A stretch of DNA of 64,000 bases from Eutreptiella sp. 'Long Island Sound 2002' (GCA_964036045.1 OZ038402.1:4650581-4714580); one strand, 5' to 3'; counted from the first letter of the stretch, positions 18,480 to 29,403 are shown. Program-made: numbers and translations. Notes: generated from the sequence alone by a model not told the origin.

Positions 18480-19849
18480 GTACAATACAAATGGCATTTG
18501 GAGTTGTTGAATTCATAGCTATTGCTTTATTATGCAACATGCTTGTAGGGAAGTTGTGCACTCCAACGTGGTCTATTTGGGGGGCTTCTCCATGAGAGGG
18601 TAAATCTGGGGTTCAAGTCGGGATAGTGAACAGAAAAGTAGCGCGCCGGGCGCGCACCAAGCACACATTCCCCCAAGACACGGCAAACAGTGACGTACGC
18701 AAAACGGAAGGCATCCACAAAGAGTGGCAATATGCCGAAAAAGGCCATGCAGTAAATATTCGTACGGGCGTGCATTTTATTTTCTGCATTTGCTGCACGT
18801 TGTTGATAGGGTGAGTACCCGAGTGCAGCTCAGACATTTCAGACTGTCTTCTCTGTCTATGGTCCGTTGGTAATCACCACCGGATACGTGTGTCTTGGAT
18901 GCTGCCCTTAGGATCATTCACTCTGATCGGCAGAGCGTGTTCTTGATTGATTGATGTTGCAAAATGGAAGCATGGATTGAAATACCGAACCGTCAACACT
19001 TTCTGAAATTTGTGACATGCACATATGCCATGCTCTGTGCGTGGGCTCGGCCATTGGGTCCCCCACAATTCTGCTCCACGTGTTTCCCAAGTTGTTCCCC
19101 CCATTTGTTTGCAAATTCTATCGAGTTTGGGTGGTTTGCACAAGTCCTAGAGGAGCCAAGTGGGAAAGAAGAAAAACTGTCCATTATTTCAGGACCCCAC
19201 CTCAAGAAATGGCAGCACACCAAAAGCTGTGCATAGCTCATGGTCTCCCACTTTCGAGCGTTGCCCCCCCACCCCCTTTTTCCATGGCAGCCAGGGATAG
19301 ATCCAATTTGTGCGCCACTCGGGGGGTGGGGCGGGGGGGGGGGGGGTGAATTGTGACACGTCACAATAAATACAATAGGCCATAGTGGGAAAGCTGCATT
19401 TCTGAAAATATTGTGACCCCCAAAAGACTCCGCGGTACTTTTTGAGGGCGTGTGCGAACGTTGGTGGATTGTCATGTTTGTGACTGTGACATTGCGTTTT
19501 TTTTTGTGACAACTTGTGACAACTGGATGTCCCATAACCTTTGTTTTACTGTCGCGTGTGGTTTTCTGCGTGCTATCTGCTGCGCATGTGCATGCGCAAC
19601 ATAGAGGGGGAGTATTAGCACGCCGGGCGCGCGCCAGGCATCTTTTTTTTTTTTACCATTCCCCAACCGTGCCTGTTTTTGCCCCCCCTTAATGCAAAGG
19701 TAGCGCGCCGGGCATGCGCGGGCAAACCTTCCCCCGGAGATGAGACGCAGTGTCAACTGCCGCTGTGTTCTCTGTAGGCACTCAAGACTGTTGTCATTCA
19801 TAGCGGAGGATGGTACCATTCATTCGTCTGTTGTGTCCTTCCCACAGCC
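18480..19849. other. No gene supported; thrice-repeated GC motif
   Basis: A GCGCGCCGGGC-type motif appears near 18648, 19617 and 19702, each after TAG. There is a G run at about 19333-19346 and a T run at 19642. No ORF shows a domain. Confidence 0.4.
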
Positions 19850-20306
19850 TTTGTCTATTCCTGAGGCTGTATGGGGCAGTTGTCCTCTTGGCATCCCCAT
19901 CATCTTGTGATGCGGAGAGGGCTATTTCAACCCTCAGCCGCATTGTGACTGCCCTGCACAACCGAATGAGCTGGCCCATGATCCGGTTGCATTTAATTGG
20001 GGCTGAGGATGTTGATCTTGATGGCTACCCATACGAGTTAGTGGCTCAGTCATGGGGTGCCACGCCACGTCGGTGGCGGCGCTCCCTCAAAATGTGAGGA
20101 AGCCTCGAAAGGACAAGGGAAAAGGACGGGCCATGGAACGCGTTCTGCCTGAATCTGTAGAAAATGTTGACAAGCTGGGAGAGGACTCAGATTCATGCAG
20201 CTCCTTGTCCTCTTTCAGAAGCATCTACAAGGATGCCTCCATCTCAAGTGGCATCACTTTGAGTGAGGAGGAAAGTGGTACTGACAGCGAATGTGACAGT
20301 GAATAA
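19850..20306 (+). pseudogene. hAT transposase C-terminal dimerisation domain remnant
   Basis: After a good splice acceptor (GTCCTTCCCACAG ending at 19849) one frame encodes LASPSSCDAERAISTLSRI followed by HNRMSWPM. This is the hallmark of the hAT C-terminal dimerisation region (S-s-x-x-x-E-R-x-F/I-S-x-x-x-x-I, then R-N/x-x-M/L). That frame stops at 20097. A Lys-rich then Ser/Glu-rich acidic tail continues in another frame from about 20060 to 20306, so a single frameshift probably separates domain and tail. The DDE core was not found upstream within reach. Confidence 0.7.
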
Positions 20307-22009
20307 GAAGCCTGGTGCACCAGCAAAAAACAGAAAAAACTGTTTCCTGGAATACCATGGTGGAATACACATGGAATACACACTGCATTTGCGTTGATTG
20401 CTTCACCTGAAGGGTGTGCTGCCTGCCTCCTGTACCCTGCGTGGCTCAATCTGGGACCGATTCTTTTTGTGATGGATATCGTGACGCCTCGTCACAACAG
20501 CGGGGGGAGGGGGGGTAGGAAGGGATAACCACCCCCTCTGTTAGATCTATCCCTGAATGGCAGCCTTTTATGTGGGCCACACGCCCACTCCCAGGTTTCC
20601 ACATATCTTTCTTGTGACCAATCTTTGTCCTAAGCAATGGATGAGGATATCATCAACCAGTTCAAGAATGGGAAACGAAGGGTCTGGTGCTAAGGGGGCT
20701 TGGGGTGCAGGCAAAGGCCCATCAACAGAACACCATGAACATGTGCAAGCCCCCCCCACCCCCTGCACAGCACGGGGGCGTATGCGAGCCCAGTTTCCGT
20801 TGCCTCATGGCCCTGCACAGCACCCCCACCACCAGCACTCTACAAACGCCACAAACAAGTTACCCCCCCCCCCCCCCAAGACCACCAGCAACACACACCA
20901 TAAAACACCGGCGCCAACGTTTGCGTTGTTTGTCGACATGTCAATGAGTGCACCACAGAGCACGCTGCAGTGATTCAGCTCGTTTGTTGGGGCAGCGGGG
21001 CTGTCATGCATCAAAAAGTGCGTGCAGGCACGGGCAGGGGCGGGGCGCGGGGGAAGGAGGGAGGGGGGGGGGGGGGCGACAGGGCTGCGCTTGAGGGGAA
21101 GAGGGGGCTCAAGGGGAGGTTTTAAGAGTGGCAGCAGCACCGTTTACTGGCGGTTGGAGAGTGGTTGCAGTAGCCATCATACGCCCTGTTAGCTGTTTTC
21201 CCCCTCTTTTGTATCCTCTGGCCAATGTCGCGTGGCCTCTACAGGGGCGCACGTGCGATCCACGTCGACGCAGCCGTTGCCAGACCGTGGCACGGTCTGC
21301 CATGCGAACGCTCCTGCGAGCCATCGATCCGTACGCTCCGGCGGTGGACACCGTCTCAGGGGTCGCTGCGCCAGCAGGTGCCGCGTGTGCCGGGCTGGAG
21401 TGGGCCGCGCCTGGGAGCAAATGCCGGCCACTTCACACCCGCACCGCTTTGGGTGTCGGTGGTGCTCCTTGCGATGATGTGGACACTGAGGGGGAACGTC
21501 GTCCGACTGGCGCGGCGTGTGCTGCCGTCGCTGTCTGTTCGTGGTGGTGGCCAAGGATGCAGCGGGAGGATGCAGTGTGCGGTGTTTGCAGTGACTGGAG
21601 AGGCACTTGGGGCAGAACATGCTCCGCACCCGGTATTGGGGGTGTGGGTGCAGGGCTTGCTCTGATTTGCTCTGCACAGTGGTTGGGCTCCGATGATGAG
21701 AGCAGGGCTCCTAAGTAGCCCGGATTTCGGTGACCTTCGGTGATTGGTGGTTGGGGAGCTTTTTACACTCGGTGACTGCGGTGACTGGCAATTTACAATA
21801 AGAAAAGTGAAACAACAAGGGGCATGCAGGGGCTGTGTTACTTGTTACTGCTGTGCTGACGTGTGGTTTGTTATGTACTGGGTGTATCAAACCATTGAAA
21901 GGCCCAAAAAAAAGTTGACAAAAGCCGGGAGGAAATATCACAAACCATTTAGCAACGATCAGGCAATGACGGGATGCATCCCACAACCCCTTGTGCAGTT
22001 GTTTACAAG
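20307..22009. other. No gene supported
   Basis: Poly-C at about 20864-20878 and poly-G near 21065-21077. At 21190-21680 GC-rich sequence is open on both strands; the minus-strand frame is rich in Cys and His but shows no regular finger spacing. I do not call a gene. Confidence 0.4.
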
Positions 22010-22130
22010 TTTTTTACAGGTTTTTTTTACAGTTTTTTACAGTTTTTTACATTTTTTACAGTTTTTTACATTTTTTACAGTTTTGTACATTTTTTACAGT
22101 TTTTTACATTTTTTACAGTTTTTTACAAGG
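22010..22130. repeat. Short tandem repeat of TTTTTTACA(G/T) units
   Basis: Ten or so near-identical 10-11-bp units rich in T with ACAG or ACAT endings, starting after GTTTACAAG. A plain microsatellite-like array. Confidence 0.9.
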
Positions 22131-23114
22131 CCGTGGAATGGGCCGGTGACTTCGGTGCTGGAGACATAGGAGGTCTGTGAGAGGTTGGACAGTGATTATA
22201 GTCGATGACACTGGGATTGTGCACACATATTGAACACCCCAAATTTTGGGTCATTGGGGGAGCACTTGACGCGGCGCGCGCGCAGCACGGATATTTAGCA
22301 GTCTGGCCCGACCAAGCAGCTGTGCATTAACTGGTGGCTAGGCCGGAAGAGCTATAAACTAGGGGGGTGATTGCTCCCCAGGGGCCATCTTATGTATTTT
22401 CACCTTCGGAGGCGCTGTATAGACCATCTTCGGTAACCATGGGAGTCCACGATTCAATGGGGGATTATCTTTCAGGGGTGTTCGCGTGGCATACCGCTCT
22501 GTATGAAATCGGATGTATACAACCTTGTAAAATCATCATTTCAGTCGACGCTGGACCAGACATGCCACTAGTGTCCGGGTCTTGTTAGGAATCCGCCCTG
22601 TACCACGTGCCACTCGGTAAGATCTGCTCCTGTCGCACCTGGGGCTCAGTAGGAACTAGCTGCGTCCCGTGTCAGACTCAGTAGGACCCAGCTCCATCTG
22701 ATCACGGCTGACCTGGCGGACGCTCGTGGCAAGTCTGCCCTACGCTGGATTCGCTTCTCTCACCCCAGTGCCTAAGCTGGACTTGAAAGTTTTTGAGGCT
22801 GGATTTGCGCTGGACAACCCGGCGCAAAGGAAACCGGTGGCCCTGACCAGGGATGCATTAGAAGGGAAGGGACCTCAGAGGCGGCCCAGAATGACGGCAT
22901 TTGCCGGCCTCAATGGCATTTGTAACCGACAATAACCGTCCTCAACTGCTTTGGCACCCTCCTCCAACCGCCTGCCTAACCGCTTGGGAGACAGTGGCTC
23001 GGGGGAGGCTGGTCGCCCTGGAGGAGGGGGGCGGGGGGGGGGCTCCCCCCCTTCCAATGCATCCCTGGCCCTGACTCTGCGGCGCCTCTTGCCCGCCGCA
23101 CCTCATCTCTGCAG
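22131..23114. other. Upstream flank of TATDN1 with dispersed repeat
   Basis: A dispersed repeat (family B: GGGATGCATT..., then CATTTGTAACCGACA, then CTCCAACCGCC) lies at about 22840-22990. The first, missing coding exon of TATDN1 should lie in or beyond this stretch; I could not identify it with confidence. A splice acceptor CATCTCTGCAG ends at 23114. Confidence 0.4.
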
Positions 23115-23627
23115 GTGCCGTGCCCCCCCGGCGCCGAGCCTCGCCTGCCGCTGATCGATATCGGCGCTAATCTGACGGACCCCATGTACCAGGGCACGTA
23201 CAACGGCAAGGCCCGCCACGAGCCGGACTACGACCTCGTCCTGGAGCGGGCGGCGGCCGCCGGCGTCGAGCGGGTGATCGTGACGGGGGGCACTCTGGAG
23301 GAGAGCCGCCGGGCCCTCGCCCTCGCGGCGCAGTCCGAGCGCCTGGCGTGCACCGTGGGCGTCCACCCGACGCGGTGCGGCGAGTTCGAGGCCGGGGCCG
23401 GGCCGGAGGCGCACCTGCGCGCGCTGCGCGGCGTCGTGGCGTCCGGCCGGGGCAAAGTGGTGGCGATCGGGGAGTGCGGGCTGGACTACGACCGGCTGCA
23501 GTTCTGCGACAGGGCGACGCAGCTGAAGTACTTCGAGCTGCAGTTCCGCTTGGCGGAGGAGACGGGCCTCCCCATGTTCCTCCACAACCGCAACACCGGG
23601 GGCGACTTCGCGCGGGTCGTCCGAGAG
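23115..23627 (+). CDS. TATDN1, TatD-family metal-dependent DNase, exon A
   Basis: 171 codons in phase 0 between an acceptor (TCTCTGCAG) and a donor (CGAGAG|GTTCGT). It encodes the N-terminal half of a TatD barrel: LIDIGANLTDPM near the start, VIVTGGTLEES, VGVHPTRCGEFE, the metal-binding IGECGLDYDRLQF, then QLKYFELQF and LPMFLHNRN. These match TATDN1 proteins closely, including CGEF and DRLQF, which separate TATDN1 from bacterial TatD. TatD enzymes are 3'-5' exonucleases/endonucleases linked to DNA repair and apoptotic DNA breakdown. A preceding exon with the start Met is expected. Confidence 0.93.
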
Positions 23628-23739
23628 GTTCGTCGCGGCACGGGGAACGCTCCTCCCCCCCCCCCCTCCCCCGGGGGCCTGAATTACAAATTTTTTGTGG
23701 CAGCCCCCCCCCCCCCCCCCCCCCGGACCCCCCCCCAGA

Positions 23740-23835
23740 CCAAAGTTACCATCGTGGGAAACAACAAAATTTGCAACAGGGAAAATCTGGTCGGGCCCTT
23801 TTTGGTGCACAAACTTTTGGGTCCCAGACCCCCCC
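23740..23835 (+). repeat. Dispersed repeat family A, copy 1
   Basis: Begins ACCATCGTGGGAAACAACAA and ends AAACTTTTGGGTCCCAGACC. Related copies are at 31800-31862 (5' part only) and 32255-32340, all in TATDN1 introns. It follows a C run at about 23706-23724. Confidence 0.75.
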
Positions 23836-23837
23836 AG

Positions 23838-24030
23838 GAATGCATTGGAGGGGGGGGGGGGGGGGGGGCTCCTTGCCCTCCCCTCCCCTCCAGGGCGCCC
23901 AGCCTATGCCCAGAAACTGTCCCGCTTCGATGACATTCGTAACCGACAGTAACCGCCCCCAACCACTTTGGCAACCTCCTCCAACCGCCTGCCAAACCGC
24001 TTCTGGGGCTGCGTCTGAGGTGCCTATGGT
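23838..24030 (+). repeat. Dispersed repeat family B, copy
   Basis: Signature: GAATGCATTGGA, poly-G, CCAGGGCGCCCAGCCT, CATTCGTAACCGACAGTAACC, CTCCTCCAACCGCCTG, CCGCTTCTGGGGC. Other copies lie at about 22840-22990, 31100-31260 and 31290-31490. It has no coding content. Confidence 0.75.
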
Positions 24031-24119
24031 CTGCAGACGCGCAACTCAACTCCGAAAACCGCACACTATCTCCGATGGAGGACTGGTACACTGACTCCAG
24101 GCTTGACCCCCCAGAACAT

Positions 24120-25173
24120 GTGAGGGGGGGGGGGGCGCCATTCACGGGCGACAGCACCAAGTTCTGGGAGGTAGGTCCAGGCATGGTCTGGCTCTGCTGC
24201 GGCCGCGGGTCAGGCTATGCTCAGGGGTACCCGATTGCGCCCGCGGAGTGAGGGTTTCGACGCACGAATTTGATGGAAAGAGCGCATGTTTGGGAGCGCA
24301 ACCCTTGGGCCTTGAGGCTTCCAACCCCTCGTGCTCTCTGTGGGGGATGGCGTGAGAGAAGCCACCCGCTCCGCAGCCTCAGGGCTGCTCCCTGGCGGCC
24401 AGATTTGCGAAGGAATCTCTGGGAACTGACACCTGGGGTCTGTGCAATAACACTTTTTGTTCCGAAAAAAGGCCAAAAATCGGTCGTTTTGGCCTCAAAA
24501 CACTAAGAACGACCAAAAAACGGCGTTTTGAAGGCACCAAAGTGTGGCATCGCACATATAAAATTGCACAATGCAAATTGCTTGTCTTGGTGGCTCGGCC
24601 GTGGCCGTCCGCGATGCTGCCGGATTCAGTTCATGTCTGTGGAAACCGCCGTGTTCCTTCCCCCTAACCCCCCGTCTACAGCTGATGCAGCGATTCATGG
24701 AGGTTCCTGTCCTCTGGCAGTCACACAAAACGTTCTGGAAATTTGTTGAAATTCTTTTGGAACATTTTTCGAAAGTATTTTTGGGGAAGTTCTTTTTGGA
24801 AACTTTTGGAAATTATTTGCAATTTTTTTTTGGAAAATTTTTTCGAAAAAACGGTTTGTGGGGTTTGTGGGGGGGGGGGGGGGGGGCACAAATGGGTCTG
24901 GTCTGCTTCACCGCAATGAGCTCCAATCGCGCCTGCCACCACGGCCTTCATTGCTCTCGGTTCCATTGGCTTGTTCCATGGGTTTGTTCGGGACTGCGCC
25001 ACAGGGGGCTGCTGCCTGCCGGGATGTGACCCCAAGGGGGTGTTGAACCATTTCAGAGGTGGTGTAGAGTGATGGGGAGGGGGGGTGATGGGGGGCAGGG
25101 GAGGCCTGAACTAGAAGGGGGGTGTTGGGGGGGGGGGGGGGGGGCTGATGGTGAGATGTTGGCTGACGAAAAT
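24120..25173. other. No gene supported
   Basis: G runs near 24125, 24870 and 25131. At 24480-24540 the TTTTGG/CCAAAA-rich phrases are partly self-complementary, and 24750-24860 is T-rich. No ORF with a domain. Confidence 0.4.
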
Positions 25174-25495
25174 CGGCCGTCTCAGCGCCCCCAAATTGGT
25201 CAACATCGGCCCCAAATTCCCCAAAACCGGCCGTCTCGGCGCCCCCAAATTGGTCAACATCGGCCCCAAATTCCCCAAAACCGGCCGTCTCGGCGCCCCC
25301 AAATTGGTCAACATCGGCCCCAAATTCCCCAAAACCGGCCGTCTCGGCGCCCCCAAATTGGTCAACATCGGCCCCAAATTCCCCAAAACCGGCCGTCTCG
25401 GCGCCCCCAAATTGGTCAACATCGGCCCCAAATTCCCCAAAACCGGCCGTCTCGGCTCCCCCAAATTGGCCAAAATCGGCCGTCTGGATATGGGT
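25174..25495. repeat. 54-bp tandem repeat, about 6 copies
   Basis: The unit contains CGGCCGTCTCGGCGCCCCCA and ends CCCCAAAAC, period exactly 54 bp. Because 54 is a multiple of three, several frames stay open through it on both strands (18-residue periodic peptides). These are by-products, not evidence of a protein. Confidence 0.9.
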
Positions 25496-25925
25496 TGGGG
25501 GAAAGGCCCTCTGGCCGTCGCACGGATGTCAGTGGGTGTGCGTGTGCGTGCGCGCGATGGGAGCCGGAGGCGGGGGCTCTTCCGGGAGTGCCGCACCTGG
25601 CCCGGTCTCTTCACCTTGTGTCCCGTCCTGGCGGCTGCAGATCACCGCGTGCCCAAAGGGGGTCAGGGCTGTTGAGAGGCCTGCGGGTGGTGGGGGTTTC
25701 GGGTCGCTGGGGGGCAATCGTTTTCACCTGCAGATTGGGGGGGCGGTAAGGGGTAGAGGGGGGGAGGGGGGTTCGTCGGGGGAAATTTTCGCCTTTCAGA
25801 ATGGTGACGAAATTTTCGCCACCGAATTTTTTTTCCGCAATTTGGCTCACATCCTGGTTTTTGTGTGTTTCATCCGCCAGTCACAGGCCAACATACCCCT
25901 TGACAGCCCCCAGCCCCCCAAGTGA

Positions 25926-26115
25926 GGTATTAGAACGCCCGTACACCGCAGGAGGAGGGGGGGTAATCCCCCCCCTAGACCCCCCCTCCCCCCCCCTCCT
26001 CCCCTTCCAATGTTTGAGGCTGACAGCCAAAATTTTGCTTCGGCGCCTTCAGTTCCAAGAGGATTTAAGTTTCAAAAACTTTGGCCCGCCTTCGGCGGGG
26101 ACCATAGGGGGACCC
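25926..26115 (+). repeat. Dispersed repeat family C, copy 1
   Basis: From TTAGAACGCCCGTACACCG through CCTTCCAATGTTTGAGGCTG and ACAGCCAAAATTTTGC to GCCTTCGGCGGGGACC. The second copy is at 37840-38030. Pure C runs fill 26125-26290. Confidence 0.8.
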
Positions 26116-26334
26116 CGGGAGGAGTGGGGGTCCCAGCCAACCTCCCCCCCCCCCTCTTCAGGACCCCCCCCTCCCCCCCTTCAGGTATCTCCCTCCCCCC
26201 CCCCCCCCCACCCCCCACCCCTGCTCTCGACCCCTTCCCCGAACCTCAGCTCCCCTGATGAAATTGTCCCCAAGTGAACCCCCCCCCCCCGTGTACTGGT
26301 GGTGGAGTGTCGCGGCCTGTGTCCTTTTGGTCAG

Positions 26335-26500
26335 TCCTTCTTCTGTTGCCCCCGCCGAGTCCTCTGGTGTTTGGGCCGGTTGCCCGGCGGACGTGTGTCA
26401 GTGCCGTCGGCGGGCCCCACGGCCTCTGTGCCCCGCGGAGGTGCGCAGCCTCCGCCGGAGCTTTGCCGATGGAAATGAGGCTTTGCTCTTGGGCTCCCAC
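26335..26500 (+). repeat. Dispersed repeat family D, copy 1
   Basis: From GCCGAGTCCTCTGG to GCCGGAGCTTTGCC. The other copy is at about 30825-30955. Both can be read in one frame as a short Cys-containing peptide (VCQCRRRA), so the repeat may derive from a coding sequence of unknown nature. Confidence 0.7.
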
Positions 26501-26695
26501 AAGTCCTCACGGACGGTGCCGGTTTGACGGAGCGGGAGGCCGAAGCAGGGGTATCAAAGCGGTTGGGGGTGCGGTTGGGTTCCGGCGGTTGCGAAACGGG
26601 CGGAGGCCCTCAGGTCAGCGGCGCGACGCCCCCCCCCCCCCTCCCCCAACCCGAGGGCGGCGCAGCATGCGGTCCAACACAGGAATAAGTCCAAA

Positions 26696-27050
26696 CAGAC
26701 ACTGATCTGTTCTGACTCTTTGTTAGTTGTCGAGGGCATTAGGGGGAAAGCCCAGAAATGGCGCCGCCATGACTGTCAAGGATCGGCAGGGCCCGTGGGT
26801 CTCTGGACCCAACTACTGCACGAAACCGAGTCACAAGGGACAGCCATTCAATGGCTGCACGTCCCCTCGCACATAGGCGTGGATCGAAACACGCACGCGG
26901 ACCGGCTGGCTGACATAGGACGCCGGCACTCCCCCCTGCTGAAGGGGCAAGTCACGGTGTCACTAGCGGGCGGGGAATCACTAGACGAGTCGGAATTGGA
27001 ACCGGAGTCCGACCTTGAAGCCCCAGTTATATGGACAGCGATGGAGGGGG
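26696..27050 (+). pseudogene. RNase H fragment of a retroelement
   Basis: One frame reads LICSDSLLVVEGI, then W-T-Q-L-L, WLHVPSHIGVDRNTHADRLA and a Glu/Asp-rich tail. These are the third and fourth acidic motifs of RNase H (S-D-S and H-x-D) with the P-S-H signature. It is the same kind of domain as at 13683-15041 but lacks the first half. The tail (SELEPESDLE) runs into Pro-rich noise. It lies inside the TATDN1 intron as dead retroelement sequence. Confidence 0.6.
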
Positions 27051-27604
27051 TGGGGAACCACGGCACCCCCCTCCCCGCACAGCCGGCGGCGAGCAACGAA
27101 GAAAGGGAGGGGAGGAGGGAACAACCCCTTCTCAACCCCCCCCCCCCCCACAAGAGCCAGCGACCACACCACAACCCAAACGCAGTTGTCGCCACGCAGA
27201 ATATGTCACGCCCCAAGGGCCACGCGGTGGTCTAGTGGACATCGAAGTTTGCACCCCCCCCCATCAAGGGCGCCGTGTCCATCCACAGGCCGCTCCACCC
27301 CACCCTCCCACTGGCGATCTCGGGCCCCATCTCGGGCACCAGCTCCCCACCCCCCTCCAATGAGGTCGCCTACATGGATTGAATTGCTCTCCCCTGACAC
27401 ACTCTCACTCTCCACGGACACAGCATCGACGTGCAGCACTGAAGGCTCTTGGTGTGTCACACCGATCAAGATGTCTCCCCTGTTCTAAGGGGGAGCCTTA
27501 AGCGCAGTGCGCGCGCAGTGCAACTATTTGGGTGTGTGGCCGTACTAGAGACCCATACTTTGAGATACTAGGGGCCCCTGGGGGCATCATGGTGACCCCT
27601 AGCG

Positions 27605-27670
27605 GAGGTTTTGACTTCTGATTTTGTCCCCCTTTGTTTGGGGATCCCCAAGAATGCAGGGGTGACGTAG
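27605..27670 (-). repeat. Single relative of the 86-bp repeat
   Basis: TTCTGATTTTGTCCCC, then GGGGATCCCCAAGAATGCAGG, then GTGACGTAGC. This is inverted relative to the 12981-13410 array. A run of short GGCGTAGCA-type repeats follows to 27770. Confidence 0.6.
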
Positions 27671-27862
27671 CAAGGCACAACATTTTTGGGTCGAGGCGTA
27701 GCAAGGCGTAGCACGTTTGGGTCAAGGCATGGCAAGGCGTAGCATGGTTGTGTCAAGGCATGGCAAGGCGCAATGCTCGTGTGCACACATTGATCTATCG
27801 TGCTTGCACATATGCTACCGGACTTCATACCCTCCTCCTCCTTTCTTAGACACACTTTCTTC

Positions 27863-28105
27863 ATGGATTTGAGTCTTAGCGATCGGGTGTTCTACACCCG
27901 CTCCAATGGCGTGCGAGTTCCTGCCACGGTGGTTGGGATGGCGGGAGATGGGCTCATCCACTTGGAGTACTACAAAGATGCACTACGGGTGGTGAATTGT
28001 CAATGCAAGATGGAGTCCAGTTGTGTATTCTTGAGGGTGGCGACCAATGCGCTGTTCATGGATTTTCTAGCTGTGCATGATGTGCGTTATGTGAAGGGAA
28101 GGTAG
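27863..28105 (+). CDS. Small SH3/Tudor-like domain ORF
   Basis: From the ATG at 27863 the frame encodes about 80 residues. A segment reads LSDRVFYTRSNG, VPATVVGMA, HLEYYKD and LRVVNCQC. The alternation of short hydrophobic strands, G turns and aromatic residues resembles the small SH3/Tudor-like barrels sometimes found at the ends of retrotransposon polyproteins. The composition is far more protein-like than its neighbours. It lies within the TATDN1 intron on the same strand, so it could be an alternative exon or transposon debris. I do not assign a function. Confidence 0.4.
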   Translation: MDLSLSDRVFYTRSNGVRVPATVVGMAGDGLIHLEYYKDALRVVNCQCKMESSCVFLRVATNALFMDFLAVHDVRYVKGR

Positions 28106-28329
28106 TTTGCAACTTTCTTCAGCTGGGGCAGTTTGGGTCACCTGATTCTAAGGGCGTTTCCAAGGGGTGTGCTTGGGGGCTCCTCGCAGTGCGCGTGCAG
28201 TGCAAAGATTCCCCCTAACACACCCATACACACACGCCCACGGGATATACCACGGCCGCAAGTACAACCCCACCCCGGGAACACCTCCCACCAAGTGGCA
28301 GAGCTAGGAAACTGGTAAGAGACATAGAC

Positions 28330-28720
28330 GGCCCAATAGCGAGAGCGGTAGTCTTCGGTCGTCTAGTGTGGGGGTTCGATACCCGGGGGCTGCGGCTCCT
28401 GGGTCCCCTGCACGTAGAGCTCTCTAGTGGGCATTGTTGGAACCACCCACCCCTACAACAGCCCGCGCCACCGCCGGTACCGGCGGATCGGGTGGAGGTC
28501 TCGTCTATTTTTGCACCTAAGAACACCCCTGCCCCAAAAAAGAAAACACATTGTGGCACCACACACCTGTAGCAGCGCGCGCCGCCACCGGTCCTCGAAC
28601 GGATCGATGGGAGGTCCCACCCATCGATGGACGGCAACAAGGCTCGAACCGGCGCCCCCCGGACTGGCGCCGAGTGCGCCGCCGCTCGGACAGCGGCCGC
28701 CACAGATGGATACACCCCAC
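28330..28720. mobile_element. Composite element with two convergent tRNA-like modules, copy 2
   Basis: Left module on the plus strand (about 28345-28410): box A-like TAGCGAGAGCGGTAGT and box B GGTTCGATACC. Right module on the minus strand (about 28620-28712): box A-like TGTCCGAGCGGC and box B GGTTCGAGCC. Between them: CAACAGCCCGCGCCACCG, GGTGGAGG, TCTATTTTT, an A-rich spacer, CACCTGTAGCAGCGCGCGCC, CCACCGG and CGATGGGAGG. The order and spacing match copy 1 at 15111-15512 even though the tRNA parts differ. Confidence 0.6.
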
Positions 28721-29259
28721 CCCAGTGCACGGCAAGTGGTACCCCCCCCTCACTGAATCTCTCTCTCCTGTCTACACAACATTGACCTGCACCTAACACA
28801 CCCAAACACACACATGTATGTGCCTAGTAAGTCTGCATGTCATCCTGAACCCACTAGGCCTTTAGGTCCAAGGTCCGACAACAGCAAACAGGGGGAGGGT
28901 ATGGCCGAATGGGGCCAGCAGAAGCAAGTGCCTGCCCACTGGTGACCCCTGACCTGCATGCACGCCCCTGATCCAATAGAAACACGGCCAGGCGTTAAGG
29001 CGTGAGCCTGGCTGCATGTTTGCCAACCTACAGCCCAACAGGTGACAGCCGACCTGGTACAGTGCCGCAGGGAGGGCAGGACCTTGGCCCTCAACCCCAG
29101 CCATTGAACACTCGGACAGCAAGCACAGAGAACAATGATCTGTTACACTGAACTGAGAGCAATGATGACCGTGGGGCAGGCGCGGTTGGAGCTAATTGCG
29201 GTGAAGCAAACCTGACCCATTGTGGCCCCAACTCGACGGCCCTTCTGTTGGCGCTGCAG
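28721..29259. other. No gene supported
   Basis: Intronic sequence before exon B. The acceptor region reads CTGTTGGCGCTGCAG. Confidence 0.4.
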
Positions 29260-29403
29260 AACCGGCACCGATTCACCGGCGGCGTCGCCCACTCCTTCAC
29301 GGGTGACGCGCAGGAGCTGCGTGAATTGTTGGCGTTGGATCTGTACATTGGCGTCAACGGCTGCTCTCTGAAGACGGCGGAGAACCTGCAAGTGCTGGCG
29401 CAG
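29260..29403 (+). CDS. TATDN1 exon B
   Basis: 48 codons, phase 0 at both ends (acceptor GCGCTGCAG, donor CAG|GTCTGG). It encodes NRHRFTGGVAHSFTGD, then LDLYIGVNGCSLKT and NLQVLAQ. The HSF histidine is the conserved metal ligand and YIGVNGCSLKT is the TATDN1 signature. The junction with exon A gives a sequence collinear with animal TATDN1 without gap. Confidence 0.93.

Larger units (their letters stand above)
23628..29259 (+). other. TATDN1 intron, 5.6 kb
   Basis: Bounded by GT at 23628 and AG at 29258-29259. It is filled with repeats, transposon remnants and homopolymers listed separately. It joins exons A and B in phase 0. Confidence 0.85.

Noticed and set aside
21189-21677. Cys/His-rich minus-strand ORF as a zinc-finger gene
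   Set aside because: Cys and His spacing is irregular, the region is GC-rich and open on both strands, and there is no supporting context.
25111-25750. 18-residue periodic proteins on both strands
   Set aside because: By-products of the 54-bp tandem array.
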